From Microbacterium sp. ET2 (GTDB taxonomy: Bacteria; Actinomycetota; Actinomycetes; Actinomycetales; Microbacteriaceae), in assembly GCF_030347395.1 (NCBI RefSeq), contig NZ_CP128170.1:2356001-2420000 (forward strand): 64,000 nucleotides of DNA. The letters run 5' to 3'. This document shows, one piece after another, positions 36,317-44,602 of this stretch. The position numbers and the translations under genes are program-made. The stretch's first letter is position 1. Every line of letters starts with the position of its first letter. A model generated the notes under the pieces. It did no database searches, had not been told where the DNA came from, and was given only the letters and a program-made list of their open reading frames with translations.

Positions 36317-37795
36317 ATGACCGAGCAGAACTCTCCCGTCGCCCTCCCGCGGACCGCCCCGATGTCGGCCGTGCCCCGGCCGCCCGCCGACGTGCCGCTG
36401 GAGCCCGGGTTCGCCGATGACTTCTCGTCGGTGCTGGAGAACCTCACCGGTCACCGTTCCACCATCGGCTGCATCATCCCCGCGTACAACGAGGAGGAGT
36501 CGATCGCCGGGGTGCTCGAGTCGCTCCTCGGGCAGACGCGGGTGCCCGATGTGATCCATGTCGTGGTCAACAACTCCTCCGACGCCACGGTGAAGGTCGC
36601 CTCCGAGTTCGCCGGGCCCCACCAGATCACCAACGACCTGGGGGAGCAGTTCACCGAGGTCTTCGTGCACGACATCGGCAAGAACCCCGACAAGAAGGTC
36701 GGCGCGCTCAACTACGGCTACTCGCTGGTGGAGGGTTACGACTACTTGCTGGGCGTGGACGGCGACACGATGGCCGACCCCAAGGCCGTGGAGTTCCTCG
36801 AGACCGAGGCGGTCTCGGACTCGCGCATCGGCGGCATCTCGGCGATCTACTCCATCGACGATCGACCCATCAAGGGTCTGGTGGGCAAGTTCCTCATCGC
36901 CGGCCAGCGCACGCAGTTCGCCGCGTTCAACCTGCAGAATCTGCTCCGCGGCCGCAACATGGCGGTGCTGGGCGGGCAGTTCTCCATCTTCTCCACCAAC
37001 GCCCTCCGTGACGTGATGCGCCAGAACCACCAGTCCACCCCGTGGGTGCGCGACAGCGAGGTGGAGGACTCGCTGCTGTCGCTGCAGATCAAGAGCGCCG
37101 GCTACCTCACCAAGATCAGCCCCTACGCGCGCGCCGATGTCGGCGGCATGACCACCCTGAAGGGCTACGACGCCCAGCAGGTGAAGTGGACCTACGGCGC
37201 CATCGAGCTGATGTGGCCCGGACAGCGCGGCGACACCAAGGGTCAGCCCCTGCACCCGAACCTGCGGCTGCGGTGGTTCGAGAACTTCGGCATGCTGACG
37301 AACCTCTTCGTGCGCGTCGCCTTCCTCATCCTCCTCGCCGGTTCGCTCTCGATCGGCGCCTTCATCTTCTCGCCGTGGTGGCTGATCCCGCCGGTCGTGG
37401 CGACACTGCTGAACCTGCGGATCGCCCGCACCATGAAGAGCCACAACTCGCGCGACCTGCTCTTCGCCGGTCTGGTGTTCCCCGCGGAGATCTTCATGTG
37501 GATCCGGCTCAGTCACTTCCTGCGGTCGTGGACGCGCTTCCTCTCGCGCAAGAAGGTCGACAACTGGGCCATGCAGGCCAAGGCTGAGAAGGGCGGCGGC
37601 AGCGCCCACTGGCTGCCCCTCGTGCTCCTCGTGGCGGTGCTGGTGGCCATGGCGGTGATCTGGACCATGCTCGGACCGATGGTGCAGTCGACCATCCTGT
37701 GGATCGGGTGGCCGATCGTCGGCGTGGTCACGGTGCTGCAGACGCTGCTGATGTTCTTCAAGCTCATCCGCCGCTACCAGGGGTACAAGGTCTGA
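36317..37795 (+). CDS. Processive-type family 2 glycosyltransferase
   Basis: The 492-residue protein has a cytoplasmic GT-A domain followed by about five membrane segments, the layout of NodC/HasA/BcsA-type polymerases. Visible motifs are 'IIPAYNEEESI' (nucleotide-sugar binding), 'GVDGDTMADP' (D-x-D), 'VEDSLLSLQ' (catalytic-base region) and 'QQVKWTYG', a variant of the Q-x-x-R-W acceptor motif with Lys for Arg. No PilZ domain is present. It is followed by a response regulator and a GH6 hydrolase, pointing to synthesis of a beta-linked surface glycan; the sugar is unknown. Confidence 0.88.
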   Translation: MTEQNSPVALPRTAPMSAVPRPPADVPLEPGFADDFSSVLENLTGHRSTIGCIIPAYNEEESIAGVLESLLGQTRVPDVIHVVVNNSSDATVKVASEFAGPHQITNDLGEQFTEVFVHDIGKNPDKKVGALNYGYSLVEGYDYLLGVDGDTMADPKAVEFLETEAVSDSRIGGISAIYSIDDRPIKGLVGKFLIAGQRTQFAAFNLQNLLRGRNMAVLGGQFSIFSTNALRDVMRQNHQSTPWVRDSEVEDSLLSLQIKSAGYLTKISPYARADVGGMTTLKGYDAQQVKWTYGAIELMWPGQRGDTKGQPLHPNLRLRWFENFGMLTNLFVRVAFLILLAGSLSIGAFIFSPWWLIPPVVATLLNLRIARTMKSHNSRDLLFAGLVFPAEIFMWIRLSHFLRSWTRFLSRKKVDNWAMQAKAEKGGGSAHWLPLVLLVAVLVAMAVIWTMLGPMVQSTILWIGWPIVGVVTVLQTLLMFFKLIRRYQGYKV

Positions 37796-37915
37796 CGACG
37801 GGATCGTGAGGGCGACGCAGGACGGGAGATGTGTAGCATGACCGTGGACAGCGCTTACGCAAGGCAGACCGCCGTAGCTGCTCCGCTTTCTCTTCACACC
37901 TGGGAGCCCCCGCCG

Positions 37916-38986
37916 ATGAGCGACCCTTCGATGGCCCTGCGGACGGCCGTCATCGTCGAAGACGATCCCGACATCCGCCACCTCCTCGTCGAGGTGCTGG
38001 AAGCGGCGGGGTTCTCGACGGTGTCGGTCGGAAACGGCATCGACGGGGTTCGCGCGGTGGTGTCGTACCAGCCGCTCATCACGACGCTGGATGTCAACAT
38101 GCCCGGCATGGACGGGTTCGAAGCGGCCCGCCGCATCCGCGCCCAGTCCGACACCTACATCATCATGCTCACCGGCCTCGAGGACGAGGCCGACGTCGTG
38201 CTGGGGCTCGGTGCCGGCGCCGACGAGTACATCGTCAAGCCGTTCCGCCCTCGCGAGCTTCGCGCCCGCATCGACGCACTGCTGCGCCGACCCCGCACCC
38301 CGCAGGCCACTCACGCGCCGCGCCAGGACAGCGTGGGTCCGTCCTTCCCCGGCGCCCGCCCGATCGCGCAGCGCCCCTACGATCCCCAGGCCCCGGTCCC
38401 GTACCCGTATCCCTACGAGGGAATGCCCGGGATGCCGCAGATGCCGTCCGGTCCTGCGATGCCCTACCCCGGCTACGCCGGTGAGCAGGGCGCGCAGCCG
38501 GGCCAGGCACCGGCGCCCGCGGGCCCCGGGTCGCCGTTCGAGCCGATCATCATGGCGGCGCAGTCCGCGTCGACAGCTCCCGCCGACCCGAACGCCGGCA
38601 CCGACCTGGTGCCCGCCGATCAGGGCCCGCGCGAGCTGGCCGGCGTCAACGTCCTGGCGCACCGTGATCTGCAGCTCGATCCCGACACGCGGATCGTCAT
38701 GGTCGCCGGTGACACCCTGGATCTCACCCGCACCGAGTTCGACCTGCTGGCGACCCTCATGGAGTCCAAGCGCCGAGTTCGCAGCAAGGCCGACCTGACG
38801 CTGGTCCTTCGGGGAGAGTCGTACGTGACGTCGTACTTCGTCGGCGAAGCCGACAAGCGGGCGATCGAGGCGCACATGACGAACCTGCGACGCAAGCTCG
38901 GCGACAACCCCACCAATCCCCGGTACATCGAGACCGTGCGCGGCGTGGGCTATCGCCTCACCTCGGAGCTGGTCGCCGGGTCCTGA
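37916..38986 (+). CDS. OmpR-type response regulator with long proline-rich linker
   Basis: Receiver domain at about residues 10-125 with the acidic pair 'EDDP' and phospho-acceptor Asp59 in 'TLDVNMPGMDG', and Lys in 'VKPFRP'. A 110-residue linker rich in Pro, Tyr, Met and Gly ('PYPYPYEGMPGMPQMPSG') separates it from a winged-helix DNA-binding domain (about 245-350; 'LDLTRTEFDLLATLME', 'RYIETVRGVGYRL'). Typical OmpR proteins are about 225-240 residues; this one is 356. ATG at 37916 fits the receiver start; ATG at 37838 is possible. No kinase is adjacent. It may control the GT2 and GH6 genes beside it. Confidence 0.88.
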   Translation: MSDPSMALRTAVIVEDDPDIRHLLVEVLEAAGFSTVSVGNGIDGVRAVVSYQPLITTLDVNMPGMDGFEAARRIRAQSDTYIIMLTGLEDEADVVLGLGAGADEYIVKPFRPRELRARIDALLRRPRTPQATHAPRQDSVGPSFPGARPIAQRPYDPQAPVPYPYPYEGMPGMPQMPSGPAMPYPGYAGEQGAQPGQAPAPAGPGSPFEPIIMAAQSASTAPADPNAGTDLVPADQGPRELAGVNVLAHRDLQLDPDTRIVMVAGDTLDLTRTEFDLLATLMESKRRVRSKADLTLVLRGESYVTSYFVGEADKRAIEAHMTNLRRKLGDNPTNPRYIETVRGVGYRLTSELVAGS

Positions 38987-39016
38987 CCCGCCCGATACGC
39001 ACCGCGCCGGCGAGGG

Positions 39017-40042
39017 TCATCCCACCTCGCGGGTCAGTTCGATCGCGGCCTTCGGCCACCACACCCCCGCGGCCGGGCCGCCGTTGCACTCGCCGTCGGA
39101 CTCGCCGGGAGGCTTGATCCAGAGGTTCGTGTCCACCACCTCATCGGCGAGGGTGCCGCCGGGTTCGCCGATGAGGCGGCCTCGCGGGTTGCACCACTCG
39201 CCGTTCGACCCCGCCCCGCTGCGCGACGTGTCGACGAGGGCCTTCGCGCCGCCGAGGAGACCCGAGAGCTGTCGGGCGTACTCGAACTCCACGCTGGCGT
39301 GGTTGTAGTTGGAGACGTTGGTGGCGAAGCCACGGATGCTGCCCGCGCGGTCGAGCTGCGAGATGAGGCTCGCCATCTCCTCGGCCGGGAGCCAGGTGGA
39401 GTGGCCGCCGTCGACGTAGATCCAGGTGTTCGGGCCCGCGATCCGATCGATGGCCCCGCGCAACTGGTCGACGCGCTCGGCGACGTTCCCGCACTCGGGA
39501 GCAAGGGCGAGGCTGTCGGGTTCGAGGACGACGATCTTCTGCAGATCTCCCGCCGCGCGCAGGCCCGCGGCGATCTCCTCGGTCCAGGTGATGTAGTCGG
39601 GTTCGTCCAGGCCTCCGGCCGAGAAGTTGCCGCAGTCGCGCCCCGGGAGCCCGTAGACCACGACGGCGATCGAGGCATCCTGGTCGCGTGCCTCCTCGGC
39701 GAGGTGGGTCATGCGCCCGAACACCTCCCCGATCGGGTCTTCCTCGGGGGTGAGCCAGTAGGCGGTCGGCTGTCCGGCGAGATACTCCGTCGCGGCGTAC
39801 TCATCCGTGCCGGGAGTCTCGGTGGCCAGGGCCTTGGCCGCCTTCGATTCGTCGGGGACGACGATCGTCGTGCCGAGGGCGGGTGGACGGGCGCTGAGCA
39901 TCTGGAACCCCCAGGTGGCGACCCAGCCGATGGCCGCGAGGATGGCCAGCAGACCCGAGGCTGCCAGCACGACGAACGCGATGATGAGCCACCGCGGCAT
40001 TCCGCGGCGGCGACGACGCACGGCTGCGGGGGCGACGACCAC
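39017..40042 (-). CDS. Membrane-anchored glycoside hydrolase family 6 (cellulase-like)
   Basis: The 341-residue protein has an Arg-rich N-terminus, one membrane anchor (about residues 18-45) and a GH6 domain: 'VVYGLPGRDCGN' with the catalytic-acid Asp, 'VVLEPDSLA', 'TWIYVDGGHSTWL', 'ATNVSNYN', 'VDTSRSGAG' and 'WIKPPGESDGEC'. GH6 enzymes cut beta-1,4-glucan with inversion. An anchored single-domain form without a carbohydrate-binding module fits editing of a self-made glucan better than feeding on plant cellulose. GTG at 40042 is supported by TAGCAT seven bases upstream (leaderless). Confidence 0.92.
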   Translation of the reverse strand: MVVAPAAVRRRRRGMPRWLIIAFVVLAASGLLAILAAIGWVATWGFQMLSARPPALGTTIVVPDESKAAKALATETPGTDEYAATEYLAGQPTAYWLTPEEDPIGEVFGRMTHLAEEARDQDASIAVVVYGLPGRDCGNFSAGGLDEPDYITWTEEIAAGLRAAGDLQKIVVLEPDSLALAPECGNVAERVDQLRGAIDRIAGPNTWIYVDGGHSTWLPAEEMASLISQLDRAGSIRGFATNVSNYNHASVEFEYARQLSGLLGGAKALVDTSRSGAGSNGEWCNPRGRLIGEPGGTLADEVVDTNLWIKPPGESDGECNGGPAAGVWWPKAAIELTREVG

Positions 40043-40049
40043 GACAGTG

Positions 40050-40055
40050 ATGCTA
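40050..40055 (-). promoter_or_regulatory. Candidate -10 box for leaderless GH6 mRNA
   Basis: On the minus strand TAGCAT is followed by seven bases and then GTG at 40042. It lies within the last codons of the upstream minus-strand gene, whose stop is at 40053. No Shine-Dalgarno is present. Confidence 0.5.
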
Positions 40056-40616
40056 TCGGCGCGCGCGACCGCGTCGGAGGATCGCCGCCACGGCGAGGGC
40101 GACGCCGGCCAGCAGCAGCGCGCCGCCGCCGACGAAGAGGCCGATGAGCGAGCCGGAGTCCATCCCCGAGACCGGCAGCCCCCCGGCCGGAGCGGTCACC
40201 GTCACGGCGGCGGTGCTTCCGGCCGACGTCGACGACACCGCGGCGATGTTGTACGTGCCCGACGCGTTCTGCGGGAGCGTGATCTGCACGGACGCGATCG
40301 AGCCGTCCTCGGCCGAGGTCGTCGTTCCGCTGGCGGTGGTGATGGCGAAGCGGACCATGCCGATGTCGGCGCCCGCGCCGTCCTCGCCGGTGACGGTGAT
40401 GGTCACCTGCTCGGAGCTGGAGAACGTCGCCGCCGCGCACTGGAAGTCGAAGCCGCCCCCCGGCTCGACGGTCGCAGGGCTCGTCGTGCACGACCCCGAG
40501 GGCGGATAGATCGATGAGGCGTCGGCGACGGATGCCGCGTGCGCGGCGCCCGGCGCACCAAGGGCCGCCATGGCCACGAGGGCGATGAGCGCGACGCGGG
40601 GGGAGCGGCGGGGCAC
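40053..40616 (-). CDS. Secreted protein with LPxTG-like C-terminal anchor
   Basis: The 187-residue protein has a signal peptide ending near 'GAAHAAS', a beta-rich Ser/Thr/Ala domain with two Cys (in 'GSCTTSP' and 'FQCAAA') and a C-terminal sorting-type signal: 'LPVSG', a hydrophobic segment of about 25 residues and the tail 'RRGRARR'. The LPVSG variant may be recognised by a class E-type sortase, but no sortase gene is in the window. The start is GTG at 40616 with a leaderless-type TAGACT box upstream. It lies between the GH6 and DUF4012 genes, all on the minus strand. Confidence 0.8.
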   Translation of the reverse strand: MPRRSPRVALIALVAMAALGAPGAAHAASVADASSIYPPSGSCTTSPATVEPGGGFDFQCAAATFSSSEQVTITVTGEDGAGADIGMVRFAITTASGTTTSAEDGSIASVQITLPQNASGTYNIAAVSSTSAGSTAAVTVTAPAGGLPVSGMDSGSLIGLFVGGGALLLAGVALAVAAILRRGRARR

Positions 40617-40622
40617 GCCTCG

Positions 40623-40628
40623 AGTCTA
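40623..40628 (-). promoter_or_regulatory. Candidate -10 box for leaderless mRNA of the LPVSG protein
   Basis: TAGACT on the minus strand, six bases before GTG at 40616. It overlaps the stop codon of the DUF4012 gene. Confidence 0.55.
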
Positions 40629-42428
40629 AGCGGGCTCGCAGACCGCGACGAGGTCGGGCGGCGAAACCAGGGTGGGGGTTGACACCAGCTCCAGCTGCGG
40701 TGCCGAGCCCTCGGGCGCGGCGACGGTGACCGTCGCCGTCGCCGACGCCCCCGGCGCCACGTCGACGGCGAAGCTCAGCACCCGGCGCCCGTCATGGGTG
40801 CCGCCGCCGAATCCGACGTCACCGGTGATGGTGGCGTCCTGCAGCTCGAAGCCCTCGGGCAGATAGACGTAGCCGACCGTGCGGGCGATGCCGGGGTCGA
40901 CGTCGAACGCGCCGCCGCCGGTGATGTAACGGGGGAGCGAGGTGCCCGCGTCGGCGGGCGCGTTGTTGGTCAGCGTCACGGTGAGGGTGGCCGTACCCGA
41001 AGCCGTCGGTGAGGCCGGGGACCCCCCGGTCGCGCACGAATCCCACGTCAGGGTGGGCGCGGCGCTGACGTAGTAGTCCATCTTGGAGCCCGTGCCGTCG
41101 TTGAGGTACACCCCGAATCGGGCGACGTCGTCGTCGGTCCCGGGCAGGGGCCCCGCGAGGGTGGTGCCGGCGAGGAGGGCCTGCTCGTCTTCACGGGCGC
41201 TCCACAGCAGCAGCCGCCGCTCATCGCCCGCGCGGGTCAGAGCGTCCACGAGGGCGGCGGGGTCGGTGCCGCCGGCCGTCAGCGCCCCGAAGACCGAGGC
41301 GGCTGCCGCGGCGAAGAACGCGTCCTGATCGGCGGGGTTCTCGTACCGGAGATACACCTCGTTCAGCAGCAGCGGCACCGCGTTCTCGGCCGTGAGCACG
41401 TCGCCGGTGGGGAGGGTCACAGGTCCGGTCGCCCCGAGGAGGTACGACAGCGCCACGGGGTCGATCGCGATCACCCCGTCGACCTGCTCGCCGCCGCGCT
41501 CGCGCGCCCACATCTCGCGGGCGAGTGCGCCGGAGACGGCGAAGTCGGGGATCTGGGTGACGTTCTGGATGAACCGTCCGGGCCGAGCCGAGAAGATCCC
41601 CTCCACATCCGGGCCGAGCGGAAGCACCGATTCGTCGTAGCGCGGGAAGTCGGAGGATGAGGCCTGCTCGGCCAGCGAGATCGCTCCACCGTCCGTCCGC
41701 ACGAGCGCGGTCGCCCCGGGGATGCCGCCGAGCGAGCGCCACTCGGCATTGTTCTGGAACAGCACGAGGTACGACCGCGGTCCGTCGGCGCCGAGCATCG
41801 CCGGCAGCAGAGTCGCCGCGCGGGTCAGCGCCCCTGTCGCGGTCTCGGTCTCGTCGAGCAGGGCGCCGACCTCGTCGACGGCCTCCCGCAGCGGGCGGAC
41901 GAGGGGCGCGCGATCGATCGCCGCGACAGCCTCGGCCGCCCCGCCGATCGATGCGGCGCCGGTAGCCGCTGCGTCGCGGATGCCGGTGAACGGCGCCAGG
42001 TCGATCCTGCCGTCCTGGGGGCGGAGCGCGGCGAGGTCGAACCCGCTCGCGACATCGGCGAGAGGAGCCAGCGCCGACCCCGCGACGTCGTCGACGGCGG
42101 CAGCGACGGTCGAGACCGCCGACAGCTGCGGACCCGCCCACGGGAGGGCCTCGGCGACCTTCCAGAGCGGATCGGAGGTGAGAGCACGAGCGGCCGCGGT
42201 GTCGGCTGCGACATCGGCGATGGCCGCGGACGCGAGGGCCGGGTCGGTCAGGTCCTGGCGCACCGCGGTGGCGGTCGCCTGCGCGTCGGTGAGGTGCTGG
42301 TACGCGAGGAAGCCGCGCACCCCCACCCATCCGGAGAGAAGGACGAGAGCGACGAGAAAGGCGGCGACGACCCAGGCGAAGACGACGCCGGCCTGGCGCA
42401 GGGCGCGGGGGTTGGCCGATTCGCTCAC
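40626..42428 (-). CDS. DUF4012 domain-containing membrane-anchored protein
   Basis: The 600-residue protein has a short cytoplasmic N-terminus, one membrane segment (about 15-40), a helical region and then the DUF4012 domain ('SYLVLFQNNAEWRSLGGIPG', 'GVIAIDPVALSYLLGATGPV', 'NEVYLRY'). The C-terminal 150 residues are beta-rich and probably Ig-like. DUF4012 proteins are surface proteins of actinobacteria with no settled function; they often sit near polysaccharide genes, as here. The start is GTG at 42428 with TAGGGT six bases upstream. Confidence 0.88.
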   Translation of the reverse strand: MSESANPRALRQAGVVFAWVVAAFLVALVLLSGWVGVRGFLAYQHLTDAQATATAVRQDLTDPALASAAIADVAADTAAARALTSDPLWKVAEALPWAGPQLSAVSTVAAAVDDVAGSALAPLADVASGFDLAALRPQDGRIDLAPFTGIRDAAATGAASIGGAAEAVAAIDRAPLVRPLREAVDEVGALLDETETATGALTRAATLLPAMLGADGPRSYLVLFQNNAEWRSLGGIPGATALVRTDGGAISLAEQASSSDFPRYDESVLPLGPDVEGIFSARPGRFIQNVTQIPDFAVSGALAREMWARERGGEQVDGVIAIDPVALSYLLGATGPVTLPTGDVLTAENAVPLLLNEVYLRYENPADQDAFFAAAAASVFGALTAGGTDPAALVDALTRAGDERRLLLWSAREDEQALLAGTTLAGPLPGTDDDVARFGVYLNDGTGSKMDYYVSAAPTLTWDSCATGGSPASPTASGTATLTVTLTNNAPADAGTSLPRYITGGGAFDVDPGIARTVGYVYLPEGFELQDATITGDVGFGGGTHDGRRVLSFAVDVAPGASATATVTVAAPEGSAPQLELVSTPTLVSPPDLVAVCEPA

Positions 42429-42434
42429 CCGATC

Positions 42435-42440
42435 ACCCTA
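42435..42440 (-). promoter_or_regulatory. Candidate -10 box for leaderless DUF4012 mRNA
   Basis: TAGGGT on the minus strand, six bases before GTG at 42428, with no Shine-Dalgarno between them. Confidence 0.55.
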
Positions 42441-42533
42441 AGCGGTCTCGTCCGGGCATGCCGGTGCGCAACGGAGTATGCTCGCACCATTCATCGCGCG
42501 GCAGGGTCGCGGCGCCGGACCCGAAGGGACCGC

Positions 42534-42977
42534 GTGACCGCACATCCGACGGCGCCTGTTCGCCCCCGCAGCCCGCACCTGGGTGCGGTCCTCCTGCTGA
42601 GCGCCTATGGACTCGCCCTCCTCCTGATCGCCTTCTGGCCGACCCCGGTCGATCGCGGGGCGGGCCCGCTGCTGCGTGCGCTCACGCGGGTGCTGCCCTG
42701 GCTCACCTATGACGTGATCGAATTCAGCGCGAACATCCTGCTGTTCGTGCCTCTCGGGGTGCTCCTGGCGGTGATCCTGCGTGCCGAGCGCCCGCTGATG
42801 CTCCCGGTGATCCTCGGCACCACCCTCTTCGTGGAAGGGGGACAGCTCCTCCTTCCCGAGCGCACCGCCACCCTCCTCGACGTCCTGGCGAACACGCTCG
42901 GGGGTCTCGTGGGCTGGGGCATCGTCGCCGTTCTGGAGCGCCGCCGCGGGAGACGCATTCCGGCGCAGGAGCCGTGA
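42534..42977 (+). CDS. VanZ family membrane protein
   Basis: The 147-residue protein has four hydrophobic segments and the VanZ-like pattern 'FSANILLFVPLGVLLAV', 'TLFVEGGQLLLPERTATLLD' and 'NTLGGLVGWG'. VanZ in enterococci gives low-level teicoplanin resistance, but most homologues are uncharacterised, and resistance should not be inferred. The start is GTG at 42534 behind 'gaaggga'. Confidence 0.85.
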   Translation: MTAHPTAPVRPRSPHLGAVLLLSAYGLALLLIAFWPTPVDRGAGPLLRALTRVLPWLTYDVIEFSANILLFVPLGVLLAVILRAERPLMLPVILGTTLFVEGGQLLLPERTATLLDVLANTLGGLVGWGIVAVLERRRGRRIPAQEP

Positions 42978-43081
42978 ACTTCTCGTTACAGCGGGCGATT
43001 CCATTGGCGGTGTCCTCGGAGGCGGGAGCACAATGACGAAAGTCCGCATCACCCGAAGCTGCGGGCGAAGTGAGGAGACCC

Positions 43082-43384
43082 ATGTCCGACGTCGATGAGC
43101 CGCCCCGGCGGCGGCGATCCTCGGCAGCGTCGCGTCCGTTCGCCGAGGCGCCGGACGGTGCGACCGCGGTCTACCGCCGCAGGAAGCTCGGGGCCGTCGA
43201 CGCGACCCCGAGAATCATCGCCGAGTACCACGGCATGCGGGGGTGGGAACCGGTCAAGGATCAGCGACTCGACCCCGGCACGGCGCGGTCCCTCCTGGCG
43301 CTCGGCGTCTCGCAGGTGCGGATCCGTCGGGCGTTCTCGACCGTCGAAGTGACCCTCCGCCGCTACCTCGGTCCCGACTCGTGA
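43082..43384 (+). CDS. Hypothetical small basic protein
   Basis: The 100-residue Arg-rich protein starts at ATG 43082, five bases after 'gaggaga'. The C-terminal half ('RSLLALGVSQVRIRRAFSTV') may form two helices and a strand. No family is recognised. Its stop overlaps the next start by 4 nt (GTGA), so it is co-translated with the PPOX enzyme. Confidence 0.65.
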   Translation: MSDVDEPPRRRRSSAASRPFAEAPDGATAVYRRRKLGAVDATPRIIAEYHGMRGWEPVKDQRLDPGTARSLLALGVSQVRIRRAFSTVEVTLRRYLGPDS

Positions 43385-43764
43385 CCCTCAGTACCGAGGG
43401 GAGGCGGTTCGTCGCCGATCGGCATCTGGCCACCCTCTCCACCATCGGGCCCCACGGCCGGATCCACGTCGTCGCGGTGGGGTTCACCCTCGTCGACGGT
43501 GTCGTGCGCGTCATCACCAGCGAGGGGACGCAGAAGGTGCGCAACGTCGAGCGCGACGCCCGCGCCACCGTCGCGCAGGTTGAGGGCGCGCGATGGCTGA
43601 GTATCGCCGGCTCCGCGCTCATCGAGCGCGACCCCGACGCGGTGCGCCTGGCCGAGCGCCTCTATGCCGAGCGCTACCGGACGCCCCGGGAGAATCCGCG
43701 GCGCGTGGTCATCCGGATCGACCCCGACCGATTCCTCGCCTCGTCAGGGCTCCTCTCCCGCTGA
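43381..43764 (+). CDS. PPOX-class F420-dependent-type oxidoreductase
   Basis: The 127-residue protein has the split-barrel flavin/F420 fold of the pyridoxamine 5'-phosphate oxidase class: 'HLATLSTIGPHGRIHVVAVGF', 'KVRNVERDARATVAQVEG' and 'RRVVIRIDPDRFLAS'. The length and pattern match the actinobacterial F420-binding subgroup rather than true PdxH. Substrate unknown. GTG at 43381 overlaps the previous gene. Confidence 0.85.
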   Translation: MTLSTEGRRFVADRHLATLSTIGPHGRIHVVAVGFTLVDGVVRVITSEGTQKVRNVERDARATVAQVEGARWLSIAGSALIERDPDAVRLAERLYAERYRTPRENPRRVVIRIDPDRFLASSGLLSR

Positions 43765-43845
43765 CGAGGGAGCACGCCGGGAGACCACTGGGCGGTGTCG
43801 GCGCGCGGGAGTAGCCTGTGGTCATCGGCCGGAGAGAGGACTCCC

Positions 43846-44124
43846 ATGGTCGAAGGATGGAACCCGATCCTCGCCGCGGTCGAGGGCCCGACCGGAACGT
43901 GGCGAATGGTCGATCCGGCCGGCGACGAGTACGGAACGGTGGAGATTCGACGGGTGATGGACGGCACGGACGTGCGGTACCGGGCGATGTATCGCGGCGA
44001 GATCCTGGGGTGGTCGACCACCCTGCGGCTGGCCTGCGAGCAGATCCACCGCGCGTACCTCCGTGCCCACGGGCCGGGCGGCGGGGCGATCGCCGACTGG
44101 GGTCGGCATCCGGTGGCGCGATGA
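43846..44124 (+). CDS. Hypothetical protein
   Basis: The 92-residue acidic protein starts at ATG 43846 behind 'gagagagga'. It contains 'GPTGTWRMVDPAGDEYGTVEIRR' early on and a helical end, suggesting a small beta-sheet fold. No family recognised. It overlaps the zinc-ribbon gene downstream by 4 nt (ATGA). Confidence 0.65.
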   Translation: MVEGWNPILAAVEGPTGTWRMVDPAGDEYGTVEIRRVMDGTDVRYRAMYRGEILGWSTTLRLACEQIHRAYLRAHGPGGGAIADWGRHPVAR

Positions 44125-44342
44125 CCGTGCCCGACGACGTGGACGACCTGGGCGGCCTGGACGCCCTCGCCCAGCCGGCGTGTCCGGAATGCGGCACGGC
44201 GCTCCGCGACATCCGCCGGGGGTACCGCTGTCCGGCGTGCGCGCTGGTGTTCCTTCCCGACCTGTCCCCGCACACTGCCGGGGACGACGCTCAGCTGATG
44301 CGGCCGACGTCCACCGACACCGTGGCCCCGGCGGGAAGCTGA
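44121..44342 (+). CDS. Small zinc-ribbon protein
   Basis: The 73-residue protein carries a four-Cys zinc ribbon: 'CPECG' and 'CPACA' 15 residues apart. The rest is short and acidic. Such ribbons often bind nucleic acid or protein partners, but the role is unknown. ATG at 44121 overlaps the previous stop. Its last 17 codons overlap the 3' end of the convergent minus-strand gene by 52 bases. Confidence 0.65.
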   Translation: MTVPDDVDDLGGLDALAQPACPECGTALRDIRRGYRCPACALVFLPDLSPHTAGDDAQLMRPTSTDTVAPAGS

Positions 44343-44602
44343 TCCAACAGCGCGTCGGCCACGCCCCGCGCGACATCCGCGGTGCCGGCCGCCCGGTCGA
44401 CCGCGATCCGCGTCGACACCGACACCGCGTCGCCCGCCGCTTCGACGACGACCTCCGGTGGGGGCACCGGGGCGCCGCGCAGTGCCGCGGTGGCCATGTC
44501 GGCGACCTGGGCGAGAGCAGGCCTCGGCGAGTACACGTCGGTCACACCCGCCACGGCGCGCACGATCGGCGACAGCCCGGTACTGGTGAGGGGTGTGCTC
44601 AT
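44291..44602 (-). CDS. Asp23/Gls24-like small protein
   Basis: The 103-residue protein has the Asp23-type pattern: an early 'AVAGVTDVYSP', a central strand 'VSVSTRIAVD' and a final helix plus strand 'VADALLDQLPAGATVSVDVG'. It is the third gene of the minus-strand sigma factor operon and overlaps the anti-sigma/Asp23 gene by 4 nt (ATGA). It lacks an obvious membrane segment. Assignment is by pattern and context. Confidence 0.6.
   Translation of the reverse strand: MSTPLTSTGLSPIVRAVAGVTDVYSPRPALAQVADMATAALRGAPVPPPEVVVEAAGDAVSVSTRIAVDRAAGTADVARGVADALLDQLPAGATVSVDVGRIS

Noticed and set aside
42534..42977. Glycopeptide resistance by the VanZ-like protein
   Set aside because: VanZ-family proteins are widespread in actinobacteria without other van genes; none of vanH, vanA or vanX is nearby.
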